Assembly: GCF_029227915.1 (NCBI RefSeq)
Contig: NC_079881.1
Location: 23,971,501-24,035,500 of the forward strand
Length of the DNA: 64,000 nt
Source of the DNA: Hydractinia symbiolongicarpus
Taxonomy: Eukaryota > Cnidaria > Hydrozoa > Anthoathecata > Hydractiniidae
Reading direction: 5' to 3'
A program made the translations under genes and the position numbers. The notes below the pieces were generated by a model that was not told the origin of the DNA, searched no databases, and was given only the letters and a program-made list of their open reading frames with translations. Below are positions 45,410 to 53,400 of the stretch, piece by piece. The first letter of the stretch is position 1, and each line of letters starts with the position of its first letter.

Positions 45410-45684
45410 AAGAGTTTCTTTACCTCTTCATCTTTGAGCTTTTGAATTTGCTCGTCCGTATACATTTTACCCAGGTATAGCTTGCTATTTCCGGTTAACA
45501 CACACTCGAGCAATTTTTGCCTTTTGCCATCATCGGGTGTAGGACCCTGAATAAAAATTAAGTTGTCAATTGCAGTTTCAGCCATTTTCAATAGCGATAG
45601 GTATTTTTTAACACAAAAAAAGCAAAAACTAAGTACTACTACTAGTATTAGTACTAATATTATGAAATTGATATATTCTATCAT
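45400..45684 (-). CDS. Membrane-anchored small conserved protein (94 aa)
   Basis: The N-terminal 27 residues form a strong hydrophobic anchor (INFIILVLILVVVLSFCFF). The soluble part (about 34-94) starts MAETAIDNLIFIQGPTPDDG and contains LLECVLTGNSKLYLGKMYT, a stretch I recognise from small proteins of cnidarian elements of this class; function unknown. An internal start at Met34 (45585) would give a 61-aa soluble form. The upstream Met is preferred because the anchor is intact and the frame is clean. A minor virion protein is the likeliest role, by context. The region before the ATG is filled with TATAGGAGTC repeats. Confidence 0.65.
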   Translation of the reverse strand: MIEYINFIILVLILVVVLSFCFFCVKKYLSLLKMAETAIDNLIFIQGPTPDDGKRQKLLECVLTGNSKLYLGKMYTDEQIQKLKDEEVKKLFSI

Positions 45685-45688
45685 GGTC

Positions 45689-45759
45689 CTATAGGAGTCT
45701 ATAGGAGTCTATAGGAGTATTATAGGAGTATTATAGGAGAGTCTTATAGGAGTCTATAG
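45689..45759. repeat. Tandem TATAGGAGT repeats upstream of 45684 gene
   Basis: About seven imperfect copies of a 10-13 bp unit (CTATAGGAGT, ATTATAGGAGT). They fill the gap between the ATPase stem-loop and the start of the 94-aa gene, so they occupy its promoter position. CCTATAGG units are themselves palindromic. They may be promoter-associated or simple slippage. Confidence 0.8.
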
Positions 45760-45772
45760 ATCTGTTAGATAC

Positions 45773-45799
45773 TTTTGTTACAAGACTCTTGTAACAAAA
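45773..45799 (-). terminator. Stem-loop after packaging ATPase (13-bp stem)
   Basis: Arms TTTTGTTACAAGA and TCTTGTAACAAAA separated by one base, a near-perfect 27-nt palindrome 12 nt past the ATPase stop. It shares the GTTAC/GTAAC core with the other stem-loops. It closes the capsid-ATPase unit. Confidence 0.75.
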
Positions 45800-45811
45800 A
45801 AAACGTCCAAT

Positions 45812-46411
45812 CTAGCAAATCACATAAGTTCTTGGATGTTCCATTCTCATGACTAAATGTGTGTATTTGCCATCTTTTAGCCTTTCCTTAACCTTCTGGA
45901 TCTCTGACCGTGATTCAATGACATCATTCTCTTCATGAATAGTTGCGAGATCTTGCCTGTCCTTCGGATACCACACATATAACATTTTGGCTTGCCTTCG
46001 TAGATTTTTTGGTATAGCGGTGTATGATTGTGTTAGTAGCCACATAGTGTGGTTTCGATGTCGTCCACTAATGGCCAACTCTAGCAATGGCTGTCTCTTT
46101 TTGTCTAGTTTCTCATCTGCGATGATATCGTCGATGAGGAATAATGTTTTGTATCCGGCACAGAAATCCGTCATCTTTTGAATCCATTCATATAACATAC
46201 CTCTGGGCTCAATTAGAATCACATATCTGTCGTTCCAAAACCATTTTCGACACATATATGTCTTGTTCCATCTTAATGTTGGACATATAATCACAATGAA
46301 ATCGAAGTGATCAAAGTATTCACTCTCTAGTAATGTTACAACGCGTCTGGATTTTCCGCAGCCCGTGGGACCGACGAATAGTGCCGTGTGGGGATCTTTC
46401 ATGTAGTCCAT
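45812..46411 (-). CDS. FtsK/HerA-type genome-packaging ATPase
   Basis: A 199-aa ATPase that would pump the genome into the capsid. From the chosen start (MDYMKDPHTALF): Walker A GPTGCGKS (about 14-21), Walker B TLFLIDDI with its Asp pair, a GRHRNH arginine-finger region, and LLTQSYTAIP as the sensor-like motif after Walker B. This is the A32/FtsK-like form seen in Polintons, virophages and other double-jelly-roll viruses. An in-frame ATG at 46438 exists, but it overlaps the capsid gene by 26 bp. The ATG at 46411 falls one base after the capsid stop (TAA-G-ATG), so I prefer it. The frame is intact. Confidence 0.92.
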   Translation of the reverse strand: MDYMKDPHTALFVGPTGCGKSRRVVTLLESEYFDHFDFIVIICPTLRWNKTYMCRKWFWNDRYVILIEPRGMLYEWIQKMTDFCAGYKTLFLIDDIIADEKLDKKRQPLLELAISGRHRNHTMWLLTQSYTAIPKNLRRQAKMLYVWYPKDRQDLATIHEENDVIESRSEIQKVKERLKDGKYTHLVMRMEHPRTYVIC

Positions 46412-46412
46412 C

Positions 46413-47732
46413 TTAATATAATACATCCATAATTTCACCGTTTTGAATATTTAATTGAGCATCCATGATTAGATATATGTAGGCGTTTAAGGATCCCGCG
46501 GTTTCGGCCGTCTTTTCAACTTGCAGTGTGATGCCCTCGCTCGCATTTTTAATCCTTCGGCCGGTCCCGTGCAGTGAGTTTTCATCTATGGTTCTGAAGT
46601 CCAGCCATAGGGCATATTTCGTGGTTAGGTAGTCCGCGACCTTCACGTCATGTAGTTGCAGATGTTTCTGTATTTCACCGGCATTGCCGTCCCTTTGCTT
46701 ACCCTCTGCGAAATACTTGCATATTTCACCATAATGCTCAAACGGTTGCATCCCTTGAGCGAAAAGTTGGTTAGGCTTACCCTCAACTATGGCGGATACC
46801 TTTTTGATCTTGGGATTGTAGAACTTACCGGTATCTCGTTTGTAAGCTTTCTCTTCCTCAAACAGAACCAATATACCCTTCAGAGACTTGCATGGTGTAT
46901 TGAACGACCAATTCCACGTTGTGTCTGACTTATCCACCCTAATTTGTCTATGTCTCAAGAATCTGTCATAGAGCACGGCCATGTTTTGGTATTCATTTGA
47001 GATGAATCTGGCGAGTGTGGGTTGTGTCACAATCTCATATTCGAGAGATATGTTGGAGATTTTGTATTTGGCATCCGGTGCCGGTGCTGTGGCAGAACCC
47101 GAAGGTTTGGTAGGTGTTGATAATACGACCCTGTCGTAACTGTTGAATGTTATCTCATAACACAGCCTATTACCTAATCCGGCCTGATAATATGGGATCG
47201 TGCTATCCAACATTTCAAAATCTAGTGGTATGGTGAACTTATTTTTGTATGCATCATAAATAGCCTTGTCCGCTACCTCCGATGCGTCTTTATCCGCAGC
47301 TCCAACTCTCAGTTTCATACAGTTTTCTGTACACCCTTCATCAAAGATGATACCTTGTCTTATTGCATTTCTTTTTTCAGACTTGGTTAGCCATAAATCT
47401 CTGTAGCACCCGAAAAGATCAAAGTCATCAATGCTCAGAATCTCGGTACCCTCGAACTTGATGGCCAACTTTTTAACAATTGCCCTCCCTATGTTAGAGA
47501 CCAATGTTCTCTTCGTGTCAGCTTTTGACTCGAGATCAATGTCGAAACTTATTTTCGAAGTACCAGGAACAATGACATCATCGTTACCTAAATTAGGGAA
47601 CCTAATCAGGAGTAAATGGTTCTGATCAATCTCACTTGGGTTGTGAGTGACAATTACTTTTTGATGCGTTCCTTTTACGCCATGTGCGGTTCTAAGTGAA
47701 CGCTCTGGGTTTAACTTTTTCCCGTATTCCAT
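46413..47732 (-). CDS. Major capsid protein (double jelly-roll)
   Basis: A 439-aa protein. The segment LLLIRFPNLGNDDVIVPGT (about 40-58), the following beta-rich repeats (IVKKLAIKFEGTEILSIDDF) and the closing TAGSLNAYIYLIMDAQLNI are what I recognise from Polinton major capsid proteins. In those, two jelly rolls form the hexons of an icosahedral particle. The length is within but at the short side of the 430-650 aa I associate with the family. No internal stop is present. TTAAAG lies 31 nt before the ATG. It is followed directly by the ATPase and preceded by the penton pseudogene, the usual Polinton morphogenesis order. The call rests on family recognition, not on a solved motif. Confidence 0.82.
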   Translation of the reverse strand: MEYGKKLNPERSLRTAHGVKGTHQKVIVTHNPSEIDQNHLLLIRFPNLGNDDVIVPGTSKISFDIDLESKADTKRTLVSNIGRAIVKKLAIKFEGTEILSIDDFDLFGCYRDLWLTKSEKRNAIRQGIIFDEGCTENCMKLRVGAADKDASEVADKAIYDAYKNKFTIPLDFEMLDSTIPYYQAGLGNRLCYEITFNSYDRVVLSTPTKPSGSATAPAPDAKYKISNISLEYEIVTQPTLARFISNEYQNMAVLYDRFLRHRQIRVDKSDTTWNWSFNTPCKSLKGILVLFEEEKAYKRDTGKFYNPKIKKVSAIVEGKPNQLFAQGMQPFEHYGEICKYFAEGKQRDGNAGEIQKHLQLHDVKVADYLTTKYALWLDFRTIDENSLHGTGRRIKNASEGITLQVEKTAETAGSLNAYIYLIMDAQLNIQNGEIMDVLY

Positions 47733-47762
47733 GCTATTCCATATTACTTTTATTTTATTTTA

Positions 47763-47768
47763 CTTTAA
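47763..47768 (-). promoter_or_regulatory. TTAAAG motif before the capsid gene
   Basis: Minus-strand GAATTAAAGTAAAAT, 31 nt upstream of the capsid ATG, in an AT-rich leader. Same core and similar distance as before PolB, the RING gene and both SAP genes. Confidence 0.45.
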
Positions 47769-47787
47769 TTCGGTTAATGCTACGGTA

Positions 47788-48351
47788 TCATCTGTCCGCC
47801 GTATCTCTTATGTGTAGGGTAACTGTTGTCTTCATACCACCCCATAGCACCTTACCATCCTGACCTGTGACTCTCATGGTAAGTGATTGAAGTAAACCTT
47901 TCTTTAGTTTCTTATATTGCGGATTTTTCGGTTCAATATATGTAAAATCACCACCATACTCGGATATATGATATGTCATCAGGTTGTTGCTATATTCACC
48001 ATCTTTAAGATTTAACGAGTTATCCAATTCATTAAGATTAAAATGTAGTTCCGTTACACCCTCCATATTGAATATTTTACTCAACTTAGAGTTTCTGGCT
48101 AGTTGTGTTGATTTTACATCACCTCTCACGATTGAATTCAACTCCCTCCCTGTGTAGTGCTGACCCTGTTGTAACCTAACCGTGGTAACTCAATCAGCCA
48201 AGGGTATATCTATTGGAGCTGTAGCTACATATGTGACATTATCCGAAAACGTCTCCACGATCGCGACCTCCTTTGTACCATGTGAGTTGTCTATCGGTTG
48301 ATACAAATAGATTTTCTTCTCGCTATTTACGTCCTTTATTGTGATATACAT
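47788..48351 (-). pseudogene. Penton / minor capsid protein gene with one in-frame TGA
   Basis: A 188-codon frame from ATG 48351 to the stop at 47788. A single TGA at codon 54 (48190-48192) breaks it; reading frame before and after is continuous. Position directly upstream of the major capsid gene, size and a beta-rich sequence fit the single-jelly-roll penton of Polintons. The C-terminal half, after the stop, includes LMTYHISEYGGDFTYIEP and ends in TLHIRDTADR. A CGA-to-TGA change at a CpG would explain the stop. Without full-length penton this copy could not build capsids unless another copy supplies it. The family call is moderate; the stop is certain from the sequence as given. Confidence 0.72.
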
Positions 48352-48389
48352 TATTATATTAGAGATTGTGAATATATTTAAATCAAAGA

Positions 48390-49559
48390 ATGGATGACAT
48401 TTTCAGATATAACCCGAATGCGACATATAAACCAAATGGAGGGCTGGATCTTCAAATATTGGGCGCTAGGGATCTGTACAAACAGGCCATTATTGTGTCT
48501 GAAAGTGGCTCTTTCCCCGCTTCCTTTCCTAATATTTTTACCAATTATGAACTTAGTCATAACGCGCAACGTATGAGAATTTGGAATGATCAACCTTTTA
48601 GACTATGGCAAACCCAGCTAAATTTCGCCACTTGGTGTGCTTCAAGTGCCTGTGGGGTAAGTTCGGAACACCTGAAGGATGGTAGATCTATGGTCAGGTC
48701 GATATATCGTTTTCATGTGTATTATCACATTAGACGAATCATTAAGCGCCTACAGACACCTCTACCCTTTGAGGATAGTTTTAATCAATATGATAATCCT
48801 TATTCAAATGAGGAATTTCTAAAAATCTGTGGTGAGTATGATGTTGATTCCAACCCCATGAAATACAGAGGTCAGTACTTTTTCACTTCATATCAAAAAA
48901 GACGTAAAGACTATCCAACTCCCGGGTTGAGTTATTTCACTAACGACTCCATGACGCGGTGGATTGTGGAAAAATCCGATGGATTTACAAAAACGGGCCT
49001 TGTGAAGATCTCAAGCAGTGTTAGGGCCTATGCCTATCTTGTTCTTAGTTCTCAGGCCTCGGCACGCTCCTCCATCCTTGGTAATGATTCAAGTGCTCTG
49101 ACCGCCCAAAGAGTTTTTATGAATAACCTTGAAGACATTGTTAACCGTAGGGTTGATATTCAGGAGGACATTAAACGTTATCAGGATACGTTAAACTACG
49201 CTTCAAGTAAGGTTGATTATTCGGTTGGACAAGGTATTTATATGTTACCTAGTGACATGAATCTCAGAATTAAGACAGGGGTGGTAGGTTACAACAACAA
49301 GATTTTGATATCGGGTGAAGATCTTACCATTGGTATCAATCGAAAGGTCAATGTTACCGAATCACATAAGATAACTAAAAAGAAGCCTGTAACACACGAT
49401 CATCCTGATAAACACATCACCGTACACCACGTGGATACTACAGATAAACACATTACTGCACCTTACCACAAAGATACTCCTCCTACACACGAAGATGAGA
49501 AGATCGCTCTTGTGATTGTTATGACAACGGGTTATTTCATATGGTATTTGTTTAGATAA
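48390..49559 (+). CDS. Conserved Polinton protein, probable virion component (389 aa)
   Basis: Unknown function, but the sequence looks strongly conserved. Stretches such as LNFATWCASSACGVS (about 77-91), SIYRFHVYYHIRRIIKRLQT, SVRAYAYLVLSSQASARSSI and NRRVDIQEDIKRYQDTLNYA are ones I recall from hypothetical proteins in cnidarian elements of this class. The last third is a His/Thr/Asp-rich low-complexity tail (about 345-365, with repeated DKHIT) and a C-terminal membrane anchor (ALVIVMTTGYFIWYLF). An exposed virion protein tethered by its C terminus is a reasonable reading. It is divergent from the penton gene, sharing a 38-bp AT-rich gap. The frame is intact, and a stem-loop begins 2 nt after the stop. 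Confidence 0.75.
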   Translation: MDDIFRYNPNATYKPNGGLDLQILGARDLYKQAIIVSESGSFPASFPNIFTNYELSHNAQRMRIWNDQPFRLWQTQLNFATWCASSACGVSSEHLKDGRSMVRSIYRFHVYYHIRRIIKRLQTPLPFEDSFNQYDNPYSNEEFLKICGEYDVDSNPMKYRGQYFFTSYQKRRKDYPTPGLSYFTNDSMTRWIVEKSDGFTKTGLVKISSSVRAYAYLVLSSQASARSSILGNDSSALTAQRVFMNNLEDIVNRRVDIQEDIKRYQDTLNYASSKVDYSVGQGIYMLPSDMNLRIKTGVVGYNNKILISGEDLTIGINRKVNVTESHKITKKKPVTHDHPDKHITVHHVDTTDKHITAPYHKDTPPTHEDEKIALVIVMTTGYFIWYLFR

Positions 49560-49560
49560 A

Positions 49561-49585
49561 GATTGACGTCAATTAAATGTCAATC
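49561..49585 (+). terminator. Stem-loop and CRE-like palindrome after 389-aa gene
   Basis: GATTGAC (49561-49567) pairs with GTCAATC (49579-49585). The same stretch contains a perfect 12-bp palindrome ATTGACGTCAAT (49562-49573), which includes TGACGTCA, the consensus CREB/ATF site. It could be a 3'-end stem-loop, a host-factor site, or both. Confidence 0.5.
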
Positions 49586-49735
49586 AAGCCAGAATAACAA
49601 TAGAGAAACAATGCATTCCTTACATACCAAATATCCTTAGCAACGGCTACTTTCGTTTTAACTTTTTTCTTATGTAAACAACTTTCTGGTATGTAAAATA
49701 TGTAAAATCCTATTGTTATAAGCGTTTGATTGACA
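49578..49735. repeat. Nested imperfect inverted repeat (52/49-bp arms)
   Basis: Arm 49578-49629 pairs with arm 49687-49735 in three ordered exact blocks: TGTCAATCAA, ATAACAATAG and TTACATACCA, each with its reverse complement in mirrored order, separated by a 57-bp AT-rich spacer. It fills the gap between two plus-strand genes. It could be a small non-autonomous inverted-repeat insertion, a replication structure or a regulatory hairpin. Confidence 0.65.
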
Positions 49736-49777
49736 GATGGTTTTACAAGATAACAAAAACTGCTTTCCGATAGAATC

Positions 49778-49794
49778 TATAAAGTGGTATAAAG
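49778..49794 (+). promoter_or_regulatory. Double TATAAAG motif before the last gene
   Basis: TATAAAGTGGTATAAAG, two TATAAAG copies 10 bp apart; the second ends 25 nt before the ATG at 49820. Fits the TTAAAG/TATAAAG pattern of this element. Confidence 0.5.
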
Positions 49795-49819
49795 AGATGT
49801 AATCGTGAATATAAACACA

Positions 49820-50155
49820 ATGGCTTTTCCAACAGTTGAAGAATTTCAACAAAACATAGAACAAGTTACTCCAATCATAAAGTGGAGAGAGCTGCCTAAA
49901 AACGATATTTACCTTGTTAAATATGTGAAAGAGATGGAAATATCAAGACCTGGTGCTCTTTCTGAAAAATCTATGTATGTGGAGGTTCAAGATAGAATGG
50001 GAAATAAATATAAGACATGGTTGCCCGCAAGACTTTGTGATGAATTGAAGGATTATGGTTGGAAGAGTGATGCCTTTGTCAGATCAAATGGTCTCAAACA
50101 ATCTCAAAAGAATCATCAAAATCTATTCTTCAGTTATGACATTATGTGGCGCTAA
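49820..50155 (+). CDS. Small conserved protein, possible nucleic-acid-binding (111 aa)
   Basis: Unrecognised with certainty. I start at MAFPTVEEF (49820) because it follows the TATAAAG pair at the usual distance; an in-frame ATG 15 bp earlier exists. The centre alternates strands and turns (YLVKYVKEMEISRPGALSE, then MYVEVQDRMGNKYKTWLPARL), suggesting a small beta-barrel. I recall comparable short proteins with a WLPAR-like motif in Polinton-bearing invertebrates and suspect an OB-fold-like single-strand binding role, but this is weak. The C terminus is Gln/Asn/Lys-rich. It is the last gene before the right TIR, and a stem-loop follows 19 nt after the stop. Confidence 0.6.
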   Translation: MAFPTVEEFQQNIEQVTPIIKWRELPKNDIYLVKYVKEMEISRPGALSEKSMYVEVQDRMGNKYKTWLPARLCDELKDYGWKSDAFVRSNGLKQSQKNHQNLFFSYDIMWR

Positions 50156-50174
50156 ACCTTGCAACATTGCAATC

Positions 50175-50199
50175 ATCTTTACTTGTTTCTGGTAAAGAT
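50175..50199 (+). terminator. Stem-loop after the last gene, at inner edge of right TIR
   Basis: Arms ATCTTTAC (50175-50182) and GTAAAGAT (50192-50199), 8 bp paired, loop TTGTTTCTG. Sister of the stem-loop after the integrase (40008-40032); the two 25-nt sequences differ at two positions. Confidence 0.6.
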
Positions 50200-50470
50200 A
50201 GACACACATAACACTATAAATTATAGGACACGGCAGGGAGGGTGGGTGGGGGCCCAGGGGACACGGCGGAGGGCCAGGGGGACACGGCCGGGGAGGGTTG
50301 TTTGGACAGATATTATAGAGCATGCCCGCTTATTTAACGTAAAGTGGTAAAGTGCACATGGATTTTATCGACTCTTCTATCGTTGATTTGACGTGGATGA
50401 CCTATAATTTAACGTGGAGTGGCACAGAATATATTAATCGCTGTCCTAGGATCCGCATTTTCCTATCTCT
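50198..50470 (-). repeat. Polinton right terminal inverted repeat (273 bp)
   Basis: Inverted copy of 34100-34372 with three mismatches seen. It ends CCTATCTCT, directly followed by the CGCCT duplication. It carries the same ACGTYAAAT and GCCGTGTCC repeats in inverse orientation. The 63-aa open frame that runs through it is a by-product of the GC-rich repeats. Confidence 0.95.
50236..50252 (+). other. Potential G-quadruplex in right TIR
   Basis: GGGAGGGTGGGTGGGGG on the plus strand, pointing 5' to 3' toward the right terminus. Mirror of 34318-34334. More G-runs follow (AGGGG, GAGGG, AGGGGG). Confidence 0.75.
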
Positions 50471-50475
50471 CGCCT
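50471..50475. repeat. Polinton target-site duplication, right copy
   Basis: CGCCT, same as 34095-34099, followed by TATTTAAAAATTTAG, the normal continuation of the satellite monomer. Confidence 0.85.
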
Positions 50476-53400
50476 TATTTAAAAATTTAGATAAGTAAGC
50501 CATTTTTTACTGTAGGACCAATCCTAGCCGTTATCTCGGGCTTAATCAATAAGAACAGCTTCACAAACTCCATTTCATTGACTTTTTAACGGTGTCAATT
50601 CGTTTGAGTTACAACGGTTGTGTTACATATTCGTCCCCACATGTATTTAGCGATAGTATTCGGATATTACTAGGTTGCATCAATTTTAACAGTGAAACGT
50701 TTGACTGTGGGACTTAATTGAACTGATTTTGGACATTGACCTTATAAATGTGATAAATGAGCCAGTTTGGTTACAAGAAGTAACATTCTTCTTAACTCGA
50801 CATCATTGCTGGAACTCAGCGATTGCACTGGGCGCTGTGGTAGCGCTTTATTGAAAAATTAAGATAAATTAGTCATTTTTTACTGTGGGACCAATCCCAG
50901 CCGTTATTTCGCGCTAAAGAAATAGAGACAGTTTCAAAAACTAAATTTCATTGACTTTCTAACGGTGTCAATCCGTTTGAGTTACAACGGTTGCGTCACA
51001 TATTCGCACCAACATGTATTTAGTGATTTTCTTACGACATTAGTAAGTTGTATTGCTTTTAACAATGAAACGATAGACTGTGGGAATTAATTGAAAAGAT
51101 TCTGGACTGTGACCTTATAAATGTGATAAATGAGCCAATTGGTCTCCAAGGAATAACATTCTTCTTAATTTGACATGATTGCTGGAATTCAGCGATTATA
51201 TTAGACTCTGTGGTAGCGTTTTATTTAAAAATTTAGATAAATAAGTTTTTTTTACTGTGGGATCAATCCTGACCGTTAGGACGCGCTGAAGAAATAGAGA
51301 CATTCTCAAAAACTACAATTCATCGACTTCTTGGCGGTATCAATCCGTTTGAGTTACAACGGTTGCGTCACATATTCGTACCAACATGTAGATAGTGATT
51401 TTTTTCCGATGTTATTAAATTGAATCGCTTTTAATAGTGAAACGATTGACTGTGGGACTTAATTGAACTGATTCTGGACTGTGACCTTATAAATGTGATA
51501 AATCGAGGCTATTGGACTCCAAGAAATAACATTATTCTTATATTGACATGATTGCTGGATTTCAGCGATTACACTAAGCTCTGTGGTAGCGCTTTACTTA
51601 AATATTTAGATATGTAAGTCTTTTTTTACTTTGGGACCAATCCTGGCCGTTAGCACGCGCCGAAAAGATAGAGGCACTCTCAAAAACTACATTTCAATGA
51701 CTTTTTAACAGTATCAGTCCGTTTGAGTTACAACGGTTGCGTCACATATTCGTACCAACATGTATTTAGCGATATTTTTCCGCTATTACCAGGTTGCATC
51801 GTTTTTAACAGTGAAACGATTGACTGTGGGACTTAATTGAACTGATTTTGGACTGGGACCTTATGAATGTGAAAGTGAGAAAATTCGACTTCAAGATATA
51901 ACATTCTTCTTAAATTGACATGATGGTTGGAATTCAGCGATTACACTGGGCGCTGTGTAAGCGTTTCATTTAAAAATTAAGATAAAAAATTCAGCTTATA
52001 CTGTGGGACCAAACCTAGCCGTTATGGCGCGCTGAAGAAAGAGAGACAGTTTCAAATACTACAATTCACTGACTTCCTAACAGTGTCAGTCCGTTTGCGT
52101 TACAATGGTAGGGTCACATATTCGTACCAACATGTATTTAGCGATATTTTTCTGATATTACAGGTTGCATCGCTTTTAACAGTGAAACGATTGACTGTGG
52201 GACTTAATTGAACTAACTTTGGACTGTGATCTGATAAGTGTGATAAATGATACAATTGGAATCCAAGAAATAACATTCTTCTTAATTTGACGTGATTGCC
52301 GGAACTTAGCGATTACATTGGGCGCTGTGGTAGCGCTTCATTGGAAAATTTAGATAAATAAGTCATTCTTTACTGTGGGATCAATCCTAGCCGTTATCGC
52401 GCGCTGAAGAAATAGAGACGGTTTCAAAAACAACATTTCATTGACTTCCTAACGGTGTCTATCCGCTTCAGTTACAATGGTTGCGTCACATATTCGTTCC
52501 TACATGTATTTAGCGATATTTTTTTCATATTACTAGGTTGCACCGTTTCAAAAGTGCAACGATTGACTCTGGGACTTATTTGAACTGACTTTGAACTGTG
52601 ACCTTATAAATGTTATAAGTGAGACAATTGGACTCCAAGAAATAACATTCTTCTTAATTTGACATGATTGTAGGAACTCAGCGATTACACTGGGCGCTGT
52701 GGTAGCGCTTCATTTAAAAATTTAGATAAATAAGTCATTTTTACTGTGGGACCAATCCTAGCCGTTAGCGCGCGATAAAGATATAGAGACAGTTTAAAAA
52801 ACTCCATTTCATTGACTTTTTAACGGTGTCAATCCGTTTGAGTTACAACTGTTGCGTCACATATTCGTACCAACATGTATTTAGTGATTTTCTTCTGATA
52901 TTACTAAGTTGTTGCGCTTTTAACTGTGAAACGATTGACTGTGGGACTTAATTGAACTGACTCCGGACTGTGACCTTATTAATGTGATAAACGAGGCAAT
53001 TGGTCTCCAAGGAATAACATTCTTCTTAATTTGACATGATTGCTGAAATTCAACGATTACATTAGGCTCTGTGGTAGCGCTTTATTTAAAAATTTAGATA
53101 AATACGTCATTTTTTACTGTGGGACCAATCCTAGCCGCTATCGCGCGCTGAAGAAATAGAGAAAATTTTAAAAACTACATTTCATTGACTTTCTAACGGT
53201 GTCAGTCCGTTTAAGTTACAACGGTTGCGTCACATATTCGTTCCAACATGTATTTAGCGATATTTTTCTCATATTACTAGGTTGCACCGTTTCAACAGTG
53301 CAACGATTGACTCTGGGACTTATTTGAACTGACTTTGGACTGTGACCTTATAAATCTTATAAGTGACACAATTTGACTCCAAGGAAAAACATTGTTCTTA

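Larger units (their letters stand above)
34100..50470. mobile_element. Polinton/Maverick (adintovirus-like) element, full length
   Basis: A self-synthesising DNA transposon or integrated virus of 16,371 bp. It has near-identical 273-bp TIRs beginning AG and ending CT, a 5-bp target duplication in satellite DNA, and the diagnostic gene set: protein-primed family B DNA polymerase, retrovirus-type D,D35E integrase, FtsK/HerA-type packaging ATPase, double-jelly-roll major capsid protein and penton. The remaining genes are small proteins that I associate with aquatic-invertebrate elements of this type. No separate adenain-like cysteine protease gene is visible. The TIRs differ at about three positions, so insertion was recent. 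Two genes carry internal stops, so this copy is likely unable to form virions alone. Confidence 0.96.

Noticed and set aside
34100-50470. Alternative identity as a virophage or polinton-like virus of protists
   Set aside because: The D,D35E integrase, 273-bp TIRs, pPolB with the endonuclease VII-like insert, and the animal-type small genes fit animal Polinton/Maverick better. Only a search could fully exclude it.
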